This document shows positions 52,259-63,863 of a stretch of DNA of 64,000 nt, one piece after another; the stretch's first letter is position 1; each line of letters begins with the position of its first letter. The stretch comes from Manihot esculenta. Taxonomy: Eukaryota > Streptophyta > Magnoliopsida > Malpighiales > Euphorbiaceae. Where the stretch lies: the NCBI RefSeq assembly GCF_001659605.2, contig NC_035171.2, positions 31,551,325 to 31,615,324 of the forward strand, read 5' to 3'. The notes beneath the pieces were generated by a model. The model saw only the letters and a list, made by a program, of their open reading frames with translations. It made no database searches and was not told the DNA's origin. Both the position numbers and the translations under genes were made by a program.

Positions 52259-53090
52259 AATCTTTATGAATATTTAAAATATTTTTCAAATTAAAAATAT
52301 TATAAATAAAAATATTCTCTCCTAGCGTTATTATTTTTTAATTAAAATTTTAACGAGCTACCACAGAATATTTTTATTAATTAACACTTTTTTCTCAGAT
52401 TAACAATTCATATAATAATTTTCTTATATGCTTCTATATGTTTTTATAATATATATAATAATGTAAGTTTTCCTCTGTACTCCTTTTGTAACTCGTATTC
52501 TCGCATTTTCCTCTTTTTTAAACCTAACTTATTATTTTTCCTTCTTCACGAGAAACGATTTGCTTCAATTAACTATCGATAAATAAGAAAATATAATTGT
52601 GCCTATTAATTTAAGAGTCAACAACAGTAAAGCGGCTCATCCCGTCAAAGATCGAAATAAGAAAAAACAATCATCGTTTAAGATATGTTTATATATATAT
52701 AAAGATTTTAAAATTGGACTCACAGATTTAATATGGTAAGTGCATTTAAGTAAATTTGATAGAACTCTCATATTCTAATCTCTCAATTTCTAATCCCCAT
52801 TCTAAAAAAAAAAATTAAAATTATTTACTTATTCAAATTTTTATAATAAAGCATGTTAAATTTAATTTTAAATTAATTTTTTTTATAAATTTGACTAATA
52901 TGTATTTAAGTTAATAATTTTCTCAATGATATTTTCTAAAGCATATTATAGTAGCTATCCATGATTTGTTTTTTTTATGTTGAATATTCTTCAATAGGTA
53001 TGGTGTATGACTGAAATACTGCATTTTCCTTTTATGTAATAGAAATTAGAAATCGCTTATGTTTGCAAAAAACAAAGAAAAAGAGAAAAA
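52259..53090. other. Upstream DNA with LINE-leader relic
   Basis: AT-rich. At 52478-52640 it carries a diverged relative of the LINE leader at 16930-17100 (shared cgattTgcttcaatt and ctatcgat blocks). No gene is seen. Confidence 0.45.
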
Positions 53091-53399
53091 AAAGGAGAAA
53101 TAGTATCACAGGGACTTGTTAGAAAAATAATAAACAAAAATCAACAAGTAAAGATTTACAAGTTTCACAAATAATTCATAAATCATCAAACACTTGCTGC
53201 TAAGTTTATAAACATCTGTGGCAAAAAAAAAGTCTATAAACATCTAATCAAACAAATCCCATCAAATAAAAGAACCCAAATAGGAAGATCCCCACTTTCC
53301 TGTATTCCATTTTTTTCTAAAATAGAAAATAAGCAAAAGAAAAAACACCAATATTATTTTATTTCTATATTTCCTATTGTGGATAGAGGGCTAAGTTGA

Positions 53400-54239
53400 C
53401 ATACGTCCGCCGCTTCACGGGATAACATATGCCGCACTTAATCAGACCGTTTACATTGCACGGGATAACATAGGCCGCACTTAATCAGACCGGATGTGCA
53501 GGTCCTAAACCCATGCTTCTCAGAGTAGATCTTATGGCTGCCATTGCACTGTGCACAAAGAACATATCTCAGCCCTCCACAAACATCACAGACGCTATTA
53601 AATTTAATTTTAATATTGTTTCCTACAAACGGTAATCCACCAATCAGCTTACTCAACTCACCACTCTCATTCATCTCCTTGATCTCCTCGGCCCGCCAAC
53701 ATACTTCCCTCCTAAGAAAACTGCAGGTAACCTAACTTTTTTGGACGCAGTAGAGTGGCTGAGATCACCAAGTAGGGCTCACACCTCCCTAAGACGTCCG
53801 CCGGAGCCACCTTCACCAAGGTACTTCTCCTGCTCATCTTTCAAAGATATCAATGCCATTCTCTTAGAAGAACAAAATGGATCCAAATCCCAACCCCAAA
53901 CCCCAGAAGACCCTCCATTTTCCACTGCGCCTCCCCACTCCACTGCCACCACCGCAACCACTCTAAAACATTCATAATTTCACCACCTCCTAACCAGGGT
54001 GAAATTATGAATGTTTTAGAGTGGTTGCGGTGGAGTGGGGAGGCGATCCGGACACGGTGGAAAATGGAGGGTCTTCTGGGGGTTTGGGGTTGGGATTTGA
54101 ATCCATTTTGTTCTTCTAAGAGAATGACATTAATAACTTTGAAAGATGAGCAGGAGAAGTACCTTGGTGAAGGTGGCTCTGCCGGCCGTCTCAGGGAGGT
54201 GTGAGCCCTACTTGGTGATCTCAGCCACTCTAGCCACAT
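53400..54239 (-). pseudogene. Rearranged glutaredoxin-like pseudogene containing an inverted duplication
   Basis: Copy of the intact gene at 58858-59586. The 3' half (53400-53735, minus) preserves EMNESGELSKLIGGLPFVGN and the CxxC region but has a roughly 50-bp internal tandem duplication and an in-gene insertion of AT-rich bases. The central glutaredoxin core (equivalent to about 59165-59335) is missing. At 53736 it joins directly to the 5' part, which is present twice head to head: 53751-53983 (plus) and 53999-54231 (minus). No full protein can be made. Confidence 0.85.
53751..54231. repeat. Near-perfect palindrome (about 233-bp arms, 15-bp loop)
   Basis: Arm 1 (53751-53983) and the reverse complement of arm 2 (53999-54231) share the same sequence, from agagtggctgagatcaccaa through to aaaacattcataatttcac, with roughly a dozen substitutions and a few small indels by eye. 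Loop at 53984-53998. Both arms are the N-terminal coding part of the glutaredoxin-like gene (WLRSPSRAHTS, LLEEQNGSKSQPQTP in one frame). A transcript across it would form a long hairpin. Confidence 0.9.
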
Positions 54240-54560
54240 TATATATAGAGAGAGAATGGAAGAGACATGAGATTAGTTAGGGTTACAAAGTAGGACTGGA
54301 CCGGGCCTTTGGTGCTATTAAAGAAAGGGATTCTATAACTTTAACAATGGAGTGTCTGATCAAATGCTTGATTCATCATTGATCAAGTTTGCTTGGAAAT
54401 GCAGCGGTAATATTTTTAATTTCTTTGTTTCGGGATGTTCAGAGATATGAAATATTTATTCTAAATTTGGATTTAGTAAGAAGGAAAGTAATTATATATA
54501 TAGTCAAGTTTGCTTGGAAAATTTTGAAGATATGGTAATTAATTATTTATGGGGGATATT

Positions 54561-57190
54561 CACTAGTAGCCAGAGGGGTGCATTGAGATCTGCCAATCCC
54601 TAAATAATTTTTCTCAGCTAATGTGGAGAACTCCAATAAATTCTGTTTACGACTATAGAACTTAATTGTGCCATATGTATGAGCAAATGCATGTGCATGA
54701 ACAACTCTGAAATCATTATTGAAATTTTAATATCATTTCTAGAATAAAAGATGTCATAGGATCACAATGGTTTCTTCCCGCTACTTCCATCTTAGTAAGA
54801 AAAAAAATATTTTTTAGTGTATATGGTATAAGAAAACTAATTAATTTTTTAATTTTAAAAAATATATTAAAATATTTTTAATATTTTTTTAAAAAATAAT
54901 AATTATTTTTTATTAATTTTAAGGTTAAATATTATAAAAGAATTTAAAATGTTATGAATATAAAAAATTAATTAATAAACTTTTTAAATATCTAAAATAT
55001 TAATTAATAAATTTTTAAAATTATAAAAATTAAATAGTAAAATATTTAATGAATAAAATTAACCTAATCATTTACTAATAAATTTTTTAAAATATTTAAA
55101 ATATTTTAATATATTTTTTAAAATTAAATTTTTTTATAAAAATTAAGTAATAATTTTTTCTTAATGCTTAATATTTTGATTTAGTGATTAAAAAAATAAA
55201 TTATAAAAAATTATCTTTTATATTCAAGTAATCACTAACATACCTGCTATTCCCTACTAAATAAGGTGAATAATCAGTTAATAGTTTAATAAAACAGTTA
55301 ATATTACAGAAAAAAGACTTTTATCATCAAATCTTATCCATATGCTTATATGATTTTTCCTAACCTCATCCTAAAATGAGTTAGATGAATAATCATCCGT
55401 CCTTAATAAGTGAGGCTACATTCAAAGTATCTAATTTGCATCCTAAAATTTTATTAAAAAATGAGAATTATCAGTATGGACTCACATTTAAAAATTAGAA
55501 AATGGGGAGCAAACAAAAGGAATTACATTCCCAATTGAGTCATGGTTCAGTTTTTATTTTGAATTTAAATAGTAATCTGTTAGGTTTTGAAGCAAAATTA
55601 AAATAAAATCAACATCAATTTAATTAAGTTGTTTTATTTTTCTTTAAATCAAATTAAAATTTGCTGTATGTCACTTTTTTTTTCATGAAATCGTTGAATT
55701 GAAATCAATATTTAAGAATTTTAGAATATGGGCGTAAATCTCTAATTTCATCTTTCACGTTGATCTTAAATTGACCACCATGCATTACATTATTTATTTA
55801 AATTGAGTAGTAGCTTTTTATGATACAATATTTAAATTTATCTCGTACTTTTTTTAGTATTGTTTGTTATAAAATTGACAAAATAAAATAAATGCTCACC
55901 CGAAAGCATTCTACATATTAGTATATTGACTAATATTATTATTAATAAAATATTGTTTACTATAAAATTGACGAAAATGTTTTTTATAAACCAATAAATC
56001 AATAAATTGAGTTATTTTTAAGTACATTTGATGGGAAGTATATATTTGGATCCAATTTATTATAGATTAATAAATTTTTAAAATTATAAATAATAAATTA
56101 TATTATAAAATAATAAATAAAATTCACTTTAATATCTTTTTTTTTTTTGAAATAGGAGTTGGGGGAGTAGAACCTTAGATCTCTCAAGTCTATAGGATGT
56201 ATTTTCCACGCCTTTAATATCTATTAACTTCATAATAAATCTAATTCACTTAAAAATTTCTCCTTTTAATTTTTCCATTTTGATTCAACTTGTGCACCAC
56301 TAATCTATCCAAACCGGATTTTGATGAGTCAACTTTTAAAACTAAAATGGTTTTTAATAAATACATTTAAAACTGAATTTATGAGAGAAACATTTACAAA
56401 CATCAATAAAATGTGTAATATAACTATTTTAAATTTAATTTAATTATTTATTTTTAAAGTATAAACAATGATGTGATTTAACAAATGATATAAAATGAAT
56501 TTCATTGTTCATCTCTCTAAAATAATAATGAAATAATATTCACAAAAAACCACCCTATGCAAAATCGGTTAATATTTTTAATAATTGAACTCGTTCAAAT
56601 ACGATGAAAATTTATATTAAATTATTTAAATTCATTCTAAAATCAATTATTATGACTCAAACTAATACCATATTTATATAATTTTAATTAATAATTTATA
56701 AATAAAATTTTTTAATTAATAATTTTAATTTTAAAACTTAATATTTCATAAAATATTTATAATATAATTTTAAATGAAAACATATAAAAATTTATAAATA
56801 TTATTATAAAATATATATTTTAATTAAATTAATTATTTATATAAATAAATTTAGATAATGATTATTCAATATGAAAAATCCAAATCCAAGCAAGTCTACC
56901 ATGAATTTAAATCAAAACTATTTTAAATCTAATTATATATTTTATTCAAATTCATTGTAATAAAATTTCATCAAATTAAATATTCAAAAATATTTTATTT
57001 ATTCAAATCTCTAATTTATATCGTTTCATAAGATATTTAGCTATCAATTGTATTAAAAAAATAAAAATAGTTAGGGAATATATTTTTTTAACTTATAAAA
57101 AAAATTAATTATTATGTAATTATACTTTAATTCTTAATACATTAGGGACAAAGACAAACCCAAATTGGCCACCCATGCATGAGTCCCACA
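54561..57190. other. AT-rich intergenic DNA
   Basis: No gene is seen. A diverged inverted pair (ttttaaaaaatatattaaaa near 54855 and its complement near 55105) suggests a MITE-like relic, and a dispersed T-tract repeat is at 56138-56178. Confidence 0.5.
56138..56178. repeat. Short dispersed repeat (copy B)
   Basis: Matches the block at 4411-4455: T-tract, tgaaatag, agttgggggagtagaa. It extends into ccttagatctctcaag, resembling the flank of an old retroposon. Confidence 0.4.
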
Positions 57191-57293
57191 GAATCACGTG
57201 CATGCATCGTCTCAAACACTAATATCTTTCCTCTTCATTAATCATCACAACATACAGGCCATTTCCCCATTTCTGACTTCTCTATCTCCATTA

Positions 57294-58272
57294 ATGGAGA
57301 GGCCGCTCATCGAAGTATCAGACTCAGAGGTTCGTCTAGACTTTATGCTCAATTCCAAATGCCGAGCCAACGTCCGCCTCAGGTCTCTCTCCGCCACTAC
57401 CCCAATAGCATTCAAGGTCCAAACTTCATCGCCGCACAAGTTCCTGGTTAATCCACCAACTGGGCTTATCCCTCCTTCATCCTCTACCATCTTTCAAATC
57501 ATACTCAGACCACAAACCCATCTCCCATCCTCTTTCCCTCGTTCTCCCTCCGACCGTTTCCTCCCAATTCATCCGATTTGACTAACCCCGATTCTCTCAG
57601 CTCATGGTTCTCTTCCCTTCCTCTCTGGTCAACTCAAGATTTTAAGCTCAAGGTTGCCTTCGTCGGTCCATTTCTTCTCCGGCACGCTGTCAGCAGTGGG
57701 GATGTTAACTCTGTGAAGAATATAATAAAGAGGCAAAGGTCGATACTTTCTGAGTTGTCACCGAGAGAGGCTGAGTCGCTCCTTCGAGTTGCTACTGAGT
57801 TGGCTGACCCTGAGGGTATGGTGAACTTACTGCTTGAAGCTGGGTTGAAGATTGACGCACGGGCGAAAGCGGATGATGTGGGCTTTCATCAAATGGACGC
57901 AAAGTGGCAATCCAAAGGCTGGAGCGAGCTGCACGTGGCAATAGCATTTGATCGGACGGACGAAGTTTTGGATTCATTGGATAGTTTTGGGCCATTGGAT
58001 TTGAGAGATAAAGAAGGAAGGACACCGTTGCATTTGGCGGCAGGTAGAGGGAATATCAAGTGCGCTAGGGTGTTGGTGGAATCCGGTGCAGATAAGGATG
58101 CTAAGAGCAAAGATGGCAGGACTGCACTGTATAGAGCAGCGGCAAATGGTGACCATAAGATGGTAGAGATGCTAATTGAGATGGGTTCTGACCCACAATC
58201 GCAGATAGTCATGGCCGTTCAGCTTTTGATGTTTCTCGGGACAAGGGACATGTAAGGATAGTCACAAACTAG
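57294..58272 (+). pseudogene. VAPYRIN-like (MSP domain plus ankyrin repeats), frameshifted
   Basis: Residues from 57294 form the N-terminal major sperm protein/VAP-type domain (VRLDFMLNSKCRANVRLRSL, HKFLVNPPTGLIPPSSS). At about 57560 an out-of-frame change, probably a small deletion, removes part of the usual linker. The next frame then carries the conserved TNPDSLSSWFSS, KLKVAFVGPFLLRHAV and ankyrin repeats (EGRTPLHLAAGRGN, DGRTALYRAAANGDHKMVEM). A second one-base loss near 58194 shifts the frame again; the original reading ADSHGRSAFDVSRDKGH continues to a stop at 58272. The family binds membrane-trafficking partners, and VAPYRIN itself is needed for mycorrhizal symbiosis. Two shifts indicate a pseudogene unless the assembly is wrong. 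Confidence 0.82.
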
Positions 58273-58857
58273 AGAATCCAGCTTGAAATAATTCAGACTA
58301 CATTATTAAGAACCTTTCTTTTTTAAGAACCTTTCTTTATTGACTTGATTATTCCAATTTCTGATGATGGAGACACTGGGTTTTGGTACAGAATAAAAAA
58401 TGAAATAGTGAGATGGAAGGCGTGTTGAGTTTCTATGATATTCAAAAGTAATTATACAACTAAAATTGTCAAGATTAACATGATTTCCTAAATAAACCTA
58501 ACTTTTATTTTTAACAGTGGCCCACAAATTCAATTAACATGCCATAAATAGTATCAAAGGGACTTGTTAGAAAAATAATAAATAAAAATCAACAAGTAAA
58601 GATTTACAAGTTTCACAAATAATTCATAAACCATCAAACACTTACTGCTAAGTATATAAACATCTGTGCCAAAAAAAAAAAAAGTCTATAAACATCTAAT
58701 CAAACAAATCCCATCAAATATAAGAACCCAAATAGGAAGGTCCCCACTTTCCTGTATTCTATTTTTTTCTAAAATAGAAAATAAGCAAAAGAAAAAACAG
58801 CTACTACTTCCATTCTAATATTATTTTATTTCTATATTTTCTATTGTGGATAGAGGG
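58273..58857. other. Spacer between VAPYRIN-like pseudogene and glutaredoxin-like gene
   Basis: No gene is seen. From about 58550 it matches 53098-53400 closely, so it belongs to the duplicated block and probably includes the 3' UTR of the minus-strand gene. Confidence 0.6.
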
Positions 58858-59586
58858 CTAAGTTGACATTCGCCGCCGGTTCACGGGATAACATAGGCCG
58901 CACTTAACCAGACCGTTTACATTGCACGATGTGCAGGTCGTAAACCCATGCTTCTCAGAGTAGATCTTATGGCTGCCATTGCACTGTGCGCAAAGAACAT
59001 GTCTCAGCTCTCCACAAACATCACAGAAACTATTGTTTCCTACAAAGGGTAACCCACCAATCAGCTTACTCAACTCACCACTCTCATTCATCTCCTTGAT
59101 CTCCTCGGCCCCACCAACATACTTCCCACCTAAGAAAACTGCAGGTAACCTAACCTTTTTAGAACATGTGATCATCTGTATCTCGTCGAGATACCCGGCA
59201 TCCATGGACAAATCTCGCTCGTCAATTGGGATGCGAAATTCACGGAGGATTGATCTGACGGTTCTGCAATCTTCGAATGTTTTGCGGACAATGCCGAGGC
59301 TGGTAAAGTAGAGGATGATCTCGTGGTCATCCTGGTTAGGAGGTGGTGAAATTATGAATGTTTTAGAGTGGTTGCCGTGGTGGCCGTAGAGTGGGGAGGC
59401 GCGGTGGAAAATGGAGGGTCTTCTGGGGGTTTGGGGTTGGGATTTAGATCCATTTTGTTCTTCTAAGAGAATGGCATTGATATCTTTGAAAGATGAGGAG
59501 GAGAAGTACCTTGGTGAAGGTGGCTCCTGCGGCTGTCTTGGGGAGGTGTGAGCCCTACTTGGTGATCTCAGCCACTCTAGCCACAT
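58858..59586 (-). CDS. Glutaredoxin-like protein with C-terminal zinc-finger-like cysteines
   Basis: Single-exon gene of 242 aa from Met at 59586 (MWLEWLRSPSRAHTS); an upstream in-frame Met at 59619 adds 11 low-complexity residues and is less likely. A Ser/Pro-rich N-terminus (SPRYFSSSSFKDINAILLEE, RRPSIFHRAS) precedes a glutaredoxin fold at about residues 90-195 (EIILYFTSLGIVRKTFEDC, DERDLSMDAGYLDEIQMI, LPAVFLGGKYVGGAEEIKEM). The usual CPYC/CGFS redox site is absent. The C-terminus has CDVCGELRHVLCAQCNGSHK and TSCNVNGLVKCGLC, a four-CxxC cysteine-rich end typical of the At5g39865/At5g13810 type family. The role is unknown; metal or protein binding is more plausible than disulfide reduction. 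A broken copy lies at 53.4-54.24 kb. Confidence 0.9.
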   Translation of the reverse strand: MWLEWLRSPSRAHTSPRQPQEPPSPRYFSSSSFKDINAILLEEQNGSKSQPQTPRRPSIFHRASPLYGHHGNHSKTFIISPPPNQDDHEIILYFTSLGIVRKTFEDCRTVRSILREFRIPIDERDLSMDAGYLDEIQMITCSKKVRLPAVFLGGKYVGGAEEIKEMNESGELSKLIGGLPFVGNNSFCDVCGELRHVLCAQCNGSHKIYSEKHGFTTCTSCNVNGLVKCGLCYPVNRRRMST

Positions 59587-59751
59587 TAGAGAGAGAGAGA
59601 GAGAGAATGGAAGAGACATGATACTAGTTAGGATTATAAAGTAGGACTGGACTGGGCCTTTGATGCTATGAAAGAAAGGGATTCTATAACTGTAACAATG
59701 GAGTGTCTGATCAAAAATCTTCGGAGGTCTTTAAAAATATTAGATATTCTT

Positions 59752-62700
59752 AATATTTATTCTAAATTTGGATTTAGTAAGAAGGAAAGTAATTATATAT
59801 ATAGTCAAGTTTGCTTGGAAAGATTTGAAGTTATGATAATTAATTATTTATGGGTTTTTAATATTAATATTTGCAAAAACGATTGATAGAGCATATTTTA
59901 GTCCATTTTATCATTATGTTCTTGATGTTTATTTACATCTTTTCTGCTTAATTTTGTGGGTTTAATTATGTTTTGCAGATATTAGGTGTAAAGAGACAAT
60001 CTGGAGAAAATGCTCTTAAAACTGCCAAAAAGTGCCAAATAAGGAAAGTTTTCAGAAAAGGAAGGTTTTCAAATGAGGAAAGTGCAGAAGCAAAAGCAAA
60101 CAAGGAAAACTCATTCAGAAGATTATTTGAAATTCAAATCGCAGATCTTTCTTTCCTTGTTCAAAAATGTGCACACACTGCTGTAGTCATATCTTCTTAT
60201 TTAGGCAGCAAGATCTCAAAGAGATACTCTTCCTCTTCTGCATTCAATATTCAAATTTCAAAAGAGGCTCCACCTAAAAAGAAATGTATGGACAAGCATA
60301 TCTTCCCCTTTGAAGATCAAAATTCGTGCATCCTTCCTATTCAGAAACAATATGCATGCTTTCCTCTTCTGAGAGCCATCTGCGCGCCACCTTCCTTTTC
60401 TGCAACAACTTGGGCAGCAAGTTGCACATGGGCAGCATCTTGGGCAGCCTCTACACTAATTAGGAAGTAAGGTCAGCATCTAAACTTATTTAGGAAGCAC
60501 AATCTGCGCCTCTTTCCCTTTCTGAGACCAAACCGCGCGCACCAACTTCTTTCCGCAAAGCATTCGCGCGCAGCCTTCCTTCTGAAGCCGAAAAACGCGA
60601 TTCTTTCCTTTTCAGACATAACTTGGGTAGAAAATACCTCTTGAGCAGTAAGTATGACCTAGGGCAACACTTTTCAACTATAAAAAGCCACATAAGGAGC
60701 CTCTACATGGTCCTTAAGCCCTCCTTGGGAGACACCTACGAAATTCACATCTCTTCTTCTACCTTTCTTCTTTTATTTTATTTTTAGTTTTGTTTCAGCC
60801 ATGAGAGGCTGAAATCTTTAATTCTAGTTGAGGATTGATTGAAACTAAGGTTGTTTAATGGGTTGTGAGATCTGAACATAAATTATTGTCTTTGGTTTTG
60901 TTCAATATTTATGCAATTGATGCTTTAATTATATGATTACTTTGTTGTTTTGATCAAATTGGCCACTTGATTTTAATTGCAAAGTTAATTGATTGTTAGT
61001 TGGGATTATTTTTAGTCCGTAATTGCTGGAAATATTCTGACCTTAGAACACTTGGGATAAAACCCAAGAAAATTGCATGATCTAGCATTATCTCCATACG
61101 TTTGGGTAGCTAGGATTGGATCTCTCTATTTCTTTATGCAATTGACAATTGTTTTGATGCCTATGGCCCAAAGACGTTCCTTGGCAATTTGTTAATTAGT
61201 AATTAATTAGAGGACATTCCCTAATTAATTTAATCATAAGGAGAGACATGGTGGTGAGAAGCGTCTTCCACCCCCATAACTAATCTATTGAACTAATCAA
61301 GATAATCTAAGTTTCAATGATCAACCCAAACAACCAAAGTGGATCCATATCTTCAACTAAGCTTTTCTCATATTGATTTCCTCTTTTATTTTAACTATTT
61401 GCTTTCTATTATTACTCTCATTATTAGTTACTACAATCAATCTCAAACCCCCCCATTTTACTTTTATTGCAATTTATTTTTATTCTGCTTTCAGTTTATC
61501 TCATTTGATCCCACTTTCAGTCTTTTATCTCATCTTTAATTTATTATTGTTTCAGTTCATTTTATTGGTCTTGTTGAGAAGAATAAATAGGTAATCAATT
61601 CTCTGTGGATTCGATCCTTTCACCACTATCTGCAGTTGTAAAATTGTTGATAACCAGGAAGGTTATTTTTGACCGGCTTCGACAACCGCGAGTCAACGAT
61701 GGAGCCAATCGGGAAAAAATGGCAATGCAGCACATGGTAATATTTTTAATTTCTTGGTTTCGGGATGTTCAGAGATGAAATATTTATTCTAAATTAAGAT
61801 TTAGTATGAAGGAAAGTAATTATATATATAGTCAAGTTTACTGGGAAAGGTTTGAAGTTATGGTAATTAATTATTTATGGGTTTTTAATATTAATATTTG
61901 CAAAAAAAGATGGAGTCAATCGGGAAAAAATGGCAATGCAGCACATGGTAATATTTTTAATTTCTTGGTTTCGGAATGTTCAGAGATGAAATATGTATTC
62001 TAAATTAAGATTTAATATGAAGGAAAATAATTATATATATAGTCAAGTTTGCTTGGAAAGATTTGAAGTTATGGTAATTAATTATTTATGGGTTTTTAAT
62101 ATTAATATTTGCAAAAATGATGGAGCCAATCGGGAAAAAATGGCAATGCAGCTCATGGTAATATTTTTAATTTCTTGGTTTCGGGATGTTCAGAGATGAA
62201 ATATTTATTCTAAATTAAGATTTAATATGAAGGAAAGTAATTATATATATAGTCAAGTTTGCTTGGAAAGATTTGAAGTTATGGTAATTAATTATTTATG
62301 GGTTTTTAATATTAATATTTGCAAAAAAAGATGGAGCCAATCGAGAAAAAAATGGCAATGCAACACATGGTAATATTTTTAATTTCTTGGTTTCGGGATG
62401 TTCAGAGATGAAATATTTATTCTAAATTAAGATTTAATATGAAGGAAAGTAATTATATATATAGTCAAGTTTGCTTGGAAAGATTTGAAGTTATGGTAAT
62501 TAATTATTTATGGGTTTTTAATATTAATATTTGCAAAAACGATGGAGCCAATCGAGAAAAAATGGCAATGCAGCACATGGTAATATTTTTAATTTCTTGG
62601 TTTCGGGATGTTCAGAGATGAAATATTTATTCTAAATTAAGATTTAATATGAAGGAAAGTAATTATATATATAGTCAAGTTTGCTTGGAAAGATTTGAAG

Positions 62701-63863
62701 TTATGGTAATTAATTATTTATGGGTTTTTAATATTAATATTTGTAAAAACGATCGAGCCAATTGGGAAAAAATAGCAATGCAGCACATGGTAATATTTTT
62801 AATTCCTTGGTTTCGAGGATGTTCAGAGATGAAATATTTATTATAAATTAGGATTTAGTAAGAAAGAAAGTAATTATATATATAGTCAAGTTTACTTGGA
62901 AAGATTTGAAGTTATGGTAATTAATTATTTATGGTTTTTAATATTAATATTTGCAAAAAAAGATGGAGCCAATCGGAAAAAAATGGCAATGCAGCACATG
63001 GTAATATTTTTAATTTCTTGGTTTCAGGATGTTCAGAGATGGAATATTTATTCTAAATTAAGATTTAATATGAAGGAAAGTAATTATATATATAGTCTAG
63101 TTTACTTGAAAAGATTTGAAGTTATGGTAATTAATTATTTATGGGTTTTTAATATTAATATTTGCAAAAAAAGATAGAGGCAATCGGGAAATAATGGCAA
63201 TGCAGCAAATGGTAATATTTTTAATTTCTTTGGTTTCGAAATATTCAGAGATGAAATATTTATTCTAAATTAGGATTTAGTAAGAAGGAAAGTAATTATA
63301 TATATAGTCAAGTTTACTTGGAAAGATTTGAAGTTATGGTAATTAAGTATTTATGGTTTTTAATATTAATATTTGCAAAAAAAGATGGAGCCAATCGGGA
63401 AAAAATAGCAATGCAGCACATGGTAATATTTTTAATTTCTTGGTTTCGGGATGTTCAGAGATGAAATATTTATTCTAAATTAAGATTTAATATGAAGAAA
63501 AGTAATTATATATATAATCTAGTTTACTTGGAAAGATTTGAAGTTATGATAATTAATTATTTATGGGTTTTTAATATTAATATTTACAAAAAAAGATGGA
63601 GCCAATCGGAAAATAATTGCAATGCAGCAAATGGTAATATTTTTAATTTCTTGGTTTCGGGATGTTCAGAGATGAAATATTTATTCTAAATTAAGATTTA
63701 ATATGAGGGAAAGTAATTATATATATATAGTCAAGTTTGTTTGGAAAGATTTGAAGTTATGGTAATTAATTGTTTATGAATTTTTAATATTAATATTTAT
63801 AAAAAAAATGGAGCCAATTGGGAAAAAAAACATGGCAATGCATGCTAATATTTTTAATTGCTT
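59752..63863 (+). repeat. Satellite array, about 210-bp monomer, 11 copies, interrupted by a solo LTR
   Basis: The anchor gaaggaaagtaattatatat recurs near 59781, 61809, 62019, 62229, 62441, 62651, 62862, 63073, 63283, 63495 and 63708, with spacing 210-213 bp apart from the LTR gap. Each monomer also has tttcgggatgttcagagatg and ggagccaatcgggaaaaaatgg. Copies are about 90-97% alike by eye. Many copies carry a 60-65 codon frame (MKESNYIYSQVCLERFEVMV), but neighbouring frames are broken and no family matches, so I treat it as non-coding. Confidence 0.93.
59879..61700. mobile_element. Solo LTR, 1812 bp, inserted in a satellite monomer
   Basis: The sequence 59884-61695 begins TGATAGAGCATA and ends CGCGAGTCA (5'-TG...CA-3'). 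It is flanked by a perfect 5-bp duplication ACGAT (59879-59883, 61696-61700). Removing the insert and one duplication restores a monomer spacing of 211 bp, exactly the array period. It contains a TATA box tataaaaag at 60679 and no coding domain, primer site or second LTR, so it is a solo LTR left by recombination. The long size fits a Gypsy-type element, but that is inference. Confidence 0.9.

Larger units (their letters stand above)
53098..54560. repeat. Duplicated segment, copy 1 of the glutaredoxin-satellite block
   Basis: Sequence from 53098 (tagtatcacagggacttgtt) to 54560 parallels 58550-59860. The same 3' flank, glutaredoxin-like gene, 5' flank (agagaatggaagagacatga) and a single partial 210-bp satellite monomer (about 54440-54535) occur in the same order. 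It differs by rearrangement of the gene and truncation of the satellite. Confidence 0.85.

Noticed and set aside
53741..53977. Plus-strand frame resembling the glutaredoxin-like N-terminus
   Set aside because: It is arm 1 of the palindrome, a pseudogene fragment in inverted orientation, and lacks the glutaredoxin core.
59884..61695. The 60.0-60.5 kb frame (165 codons) as a gene
   Set aside because: It lies inside the solo LTR, has low-complexity AAS-type repeats at its end and no domain.
61806..63689. Repeated 60-65 codon frames in the satellite array
   Set aside because: They recur because the monomer recurs. Several monomers break the frame and no domain or signal is recognisable.
61696..63863. 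Array considered as CRISPR
   Set aside because: Units are contiguous 210-bp monomers without unique spacers, and the DNA is a plant nuclear genome.
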